Shown here piece by piece: positions 63,370-64,000 of a stretch of 64,000 nucleotides of DNA. The stretch covers positions 94,532 to 158,531 of the forward strand of contig CAZGAQ010000008.1 in assembly GCA_964523405.1 (NCBI GenBank), in the 5' to 3' direction. The first letter of the stretch is position 1, and each line of letters begins with the position of its first letter. The notes below the pieces were generated by a model. That model did not search any database, was not told the origin of the DNA, and saw only the letters and a program-made list of their open reading frames with translations. The translations under genes were made by a program, and so were the position numbers. This DNA is from CAZGAQ01 sp964523405 (GTDB lineage Bacteria > Planctomycetota > Phycisphaerae > UBA1845 > Fen-1342).

Positions 63370-63711
63370 AACTCGCTACTCGCTACTCGAAACCCGCTAC
63401 TCTCGTGCTTCCCAGCCCCGCGCCCTGTTTCCCGCGCCATCCTTCCCCTATGAGCACATGCCTCGTCAGCCCGCCCACCGCGCCGGTCTTCAACTCGCTA
63501 TTCGCCACTCGTTACTCGCTACCGCGCCTCTGCCTTTCACCGTTCCCTCTCTCTTCAACTCGCTACTCGAAACTCGCTACTCGCTACTACGTCTCTGCTG
63601 TTCTCCGTTCCCTCGACTCGCCCCCCCTGTCCCCTGCCCCCTGCCCTCGTGCCCCCGACCACCACACCGGTCCTCCAATTCGCAATTCGCTACTCGACAT
63701 TCGCCATTCGC
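63370..63711. repeat. Four heptamer arrays, five units each
   Basis: Each array is exactly 35 bases. 63370-63404: AACTCGC, TACTCGC, TACTCGA, AACCCGC, TACTCTC. 63492-63526: AACTCGC, TATTCGC, CACTCGT, TACTCGC, TACCGCG. 63557-63591: AACTCGC, TACTCGA, AACTCGC, TACTCGC, TACTACG. 63677-63711: AATTCGC, AATTCGC, TACTCGA, CATTCGC, CATTCGC. Pyrimidine-rich spacers of 31-87 bases separate them. No gene is supported here. Confidence 0.85.
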
Positions 63712-63782
63712 GGCGGCTCGGACGCCGCGCAATGTCCCGATAAACCAAGGTGCGCAACTAGGCAGCGCGCACCACGTGAACA

Positions 63783-63857
63783 CTTGCGCACCTTGCCTTC
63801 CCGCACGCTTGGCCACCCTTTTATCCCGGACGCTTGCGCACCTTGCACGCTCCCGAA
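63783..63857 (+). repeat. Three 25-bp degenerate units
   Basis: Units begin at 63783, 63808 and 63833 with CTTGCGCACC, CTTGGCCACC and CTTGCGCACC. A further CTTGCGCACC follows at 63863 after a shifted spacing. The function is unknown. Confidence 0.65.
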
Positions 63858-63897
63858 CCCCCCCTTGCGCACCTTGCCCCGCTCCGCCCACCCCCCG

Positions 63898-64000
63898 TTT
63901 TCACCTTTTCACTTTTGCACGTTTTCACGCATCCCCCCACGAACCGCGCACGCCGTTCCCGCTTTCACGTTCTCACCTGTGCACGTTGGCACGCCGCACG
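63898..64000. repeat. Octamer arrays of NNNNCACN type at the window end
   Basis: 63898-63929 reads TTTTCACC, TTTTCACT, TTTGCACG, TTTTCACG. 63962-63993 reads CTTTCACG, TTCTCACC, TGTGCACG, TTGGCACG, and the series appears to continue past base 64000. These look like an eight-base variant of the heptamer arrays. Confidence 0.75.

Noticed and set aside
63370..64000. CRISPR array
   Set aside because: The repeats are 7-8 bases with no constant repeat of 25-40 bases, no regular unique spacers and no cas genes.

Overview
The window is a high-GC (roughly 65-70 percent) bacterial chromosome segment that most resembles Planctomycetota, probably near Phycisphaerae. The pointers are a membrane protein with a CPxCxYDLTGN...CPECG zinc ribbon, PEP-CTERM-like secreted proteins, EF-hand (dockerin-like) C-termini on secreted hydrolases, many lipoproteins, RNase Y, and intergenic DNA crowded with short palindromic and degenerate repeats. 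The assignment rests on family resemblance seen by eye; no database search was possible.

Layout. 1-2.2 kb: the end of ybaB, then recR and a zinc-ribbon membrane protein. 2.3-11.4 kb (minus strand): a very large secreted HExxH/NHL-repeat protein, a GH78 alpha-L-rhamnosidase, a HAD-fold lipoprotein and an iron superoxide dismutase. 11.6 kb: tRNA-His with a clear promoter. 11.9-13.6 kb: a secreted protein and a decayed duplicated region. 13.6-19.9 kb: three glycoamylase-like (PF10091/GH144-type) secreted proteins in a row. 20-23.5 kb: a DnaJ-type zinc-finger secreted protein and an EF-G paralogue with degenerate GTPase motifs. 23.6-25.9 kb: a dsrC-dsrM-dsrK operon without dsrAB, convergent with a cysteine desulfurase. 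27-31.4 kb: LacI regulator, DUF6504 protein, small membrane protein, ECF sigma factor with a DUF4349 membrane protein. 31.4-36.9 kb (minus): a receiver/ATP-grasp fusion, an OmpA lipoprotein, a membrane-anchored helix-turn-helix protein and a small membrane protein. 37.6-39.3 kb: RNase Y. 39.6-46 kb: a PEP-CTERM protein, K+ channel, a lipoprotein pair with a FecCD permease, a zinc-ribbon protein, and an orphan gene of lower GC. 46.2-50 kb (minus): PilT and an S41 protease. 50.5-53.5 kb: ruvC, ruvA and ruvB separated by repeat blocks. 53.5-59.6 kb: an unknown protein, SelB, an acyltransferase-3 and glutamine synthetase. 59.6-64 kb: repeat-rich DNA with RHS-gene remnants and two more PEP-CTERM-like genes.

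Functional threads are recombination and repair (recR, ruvCAB, ybaB), secreted polysaccharide and protein breakdown (GH78, glycoamylase trio, large zincin, S41 protease), and a sulfur/redox module (DsrC with DsrMK and a cysteine desulfurase). SelB implies selenocysteine use.

The most unusual signals are: degenerate tandem arrays built from five heptamers (35 bp) that recur at several intergenic sites; a tRNA-His with A73 and no encoded G-1; the dsrAB-less dsrCMK operon; a pseudo-receiver + receiver + ATP-grasp protein; and a long inverted repeat bracketing 40.4-45.0 kb. I found no CRISPR array, prophage or intact transposase. I saw no hairpin plus T-run convincing enough to call a terminator.
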